From Oscheius onirici (lineage: Eukaryota; Nematoda; Chromadorea; Rhabditida; Rhabditidae), in contig OW051468.1 in the NCBI GenBank assembly GCA_932521025.1, forward strand, positions 1,426,064 through 1,490,063: 64,000 nucleotides of DNA. The letters run 5' to 3'. The notes under the pieces were generated by a model. The model was not told the origin of the DNA, made no database searches, and worked only from the letters and a program-made list of their open reading frames with translations. Both the position numbers and the translations under genes were made by a program. The stretch's first letter is position 1. Each line of letters opens with the position of its first letter. Shown one piece after another: positions 63,758 to 64,000 of this stretch.

Positions 63758-64000
63758 CCTGCTCCCAGTCTCTCTTCCCCCTCCCTCCCAGTTCAGTTTT
63801 TAGTCCCTGACCAGAGAGTCATCCCTAGTTTGTACTCACCCAAATCCCTGCCAAATCTCTGGGTCGGATCAGTGGGATGATCGTAAACAACTCGGAGCGG
63901 AGACCTATGGGAGATGAGTAACGTAATTATCCTCCCTATAATTACAGTATCGGGTACAAAGCGGGGCCGAAACAGTGGGAGAACGGTAGGATAACTACTG

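Larger units (their letters stand above)
54959..64000. other. repeat-rich region without a confirmed gene
   Basis: Apart from the items listed separately (LINE tail, broken gene near 60 kb, palindromic and hAT-like elements, short GTCCCT run at 59198-59223) I see no supported gene in the last 9 kb. 61.2-62.0 kb and 62.6-63.3 kb show no pattern I can name. The promoter and any leader exon of the RGK gene should lie in the left part. Confidence 0.5.

Overview
The window looks like chromosomal DNA of a nematode, probably a chromadorean (rhabditid-like) species. Several things point that way. Ribosomal protein P1, ribosomal protein L27a and prohibitin 1 read very close to the nematode versions as I know them. 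Introns can be tiny (36-45 bp) and end in TTTCAG or TTTTAG. Several start codons sit directly behind a splice acceptor, as expected for spliced-leader trans-splicing or spliced 5' leaders. Introns and spacers carry many palindromic MITE-type elements. The species cannot be named from the sequence alone.

Layout. 0-1.6 kb: prohibitin 1 (minus). 2.1-3.3 kb: ribosomal proteins L27a and P1 (plus, 185 bp apart). 3.5-5.5 kb: a secreted DUF4773-type cysteine protein (plus). 5.5-7.2 kb: a mosaic on the minus strand with a near-identical inverted copy of the ADAM10 3' end, an unrecognised 166-residue gene and a diverged ADAM10 prodomain exon. 8.4-10.0 kb: an OCIAD-family protein (minus), divergent from a complete ADAM10/SUP-17 sheddase gene at 10.4-14.8 kb (plus). 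15.2-18.0 kb: CT-rich spacer. 18.05-22.04 kb: an ACSF2-type acyl-CoA synthetase (minus). 22-26.5 kb: spacer with a broken copy of a promoter and first exon, interrupted by about 380 bp of (GTCCCT)n. 26.5-29.5 kb: a thyrotropin-releasing-hormone-receptor-like GPCR (plus) with a tRNA-Trp inside an intron. 30.2-31.6 kb: an orphan coiled-coil protein (minus). 32.7-33.0 kb: a small single-pass membrane protein (plus). 33.1-34.55 kb: a two-domain rhodanese / 3-mercaptopyruvate sulfurtransferase (minus). 34.6-43.4 kb: mainly repeats. 43.4-44.4 kb: an orphan secreted protein (plus). 44.6-45.3 kb: a LINE tail. 46.2-54.96 kb: an RGK-type (Rad/Gem/Rem-like) GTPase (minus) with a 6.7-kb first intron. 55-64 kb: repeats, a second LINE tail, a probably broken gene near 60 kb and hAT-like elements.

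The genes do not form one pathway. They are a mix of housekeeping genes (mitochondrial prohibitin, ribosomal proteins, fatty-acid activation, sulfur transfer) and signalling genes (ADAM10 sheddase, neuropeptide GPCR, RGK GTPase). The most unusual content is structural. Gene pieces have been copied within the window (ADAM10 tail, ADAM10-like prodomain exon, first exon plus promoter, rhodanese exon piece, a decoy GPCR exon). One hexanucleotide, GTCCCT, is expanded at several unlinked sites. There is also a rich set of palindromic elements, including one nested inside another with clean target-site duplications. Exon boundaries were deduced by hand from splice signals and reading-frame continuity; the phases agree in all the recognised genes.
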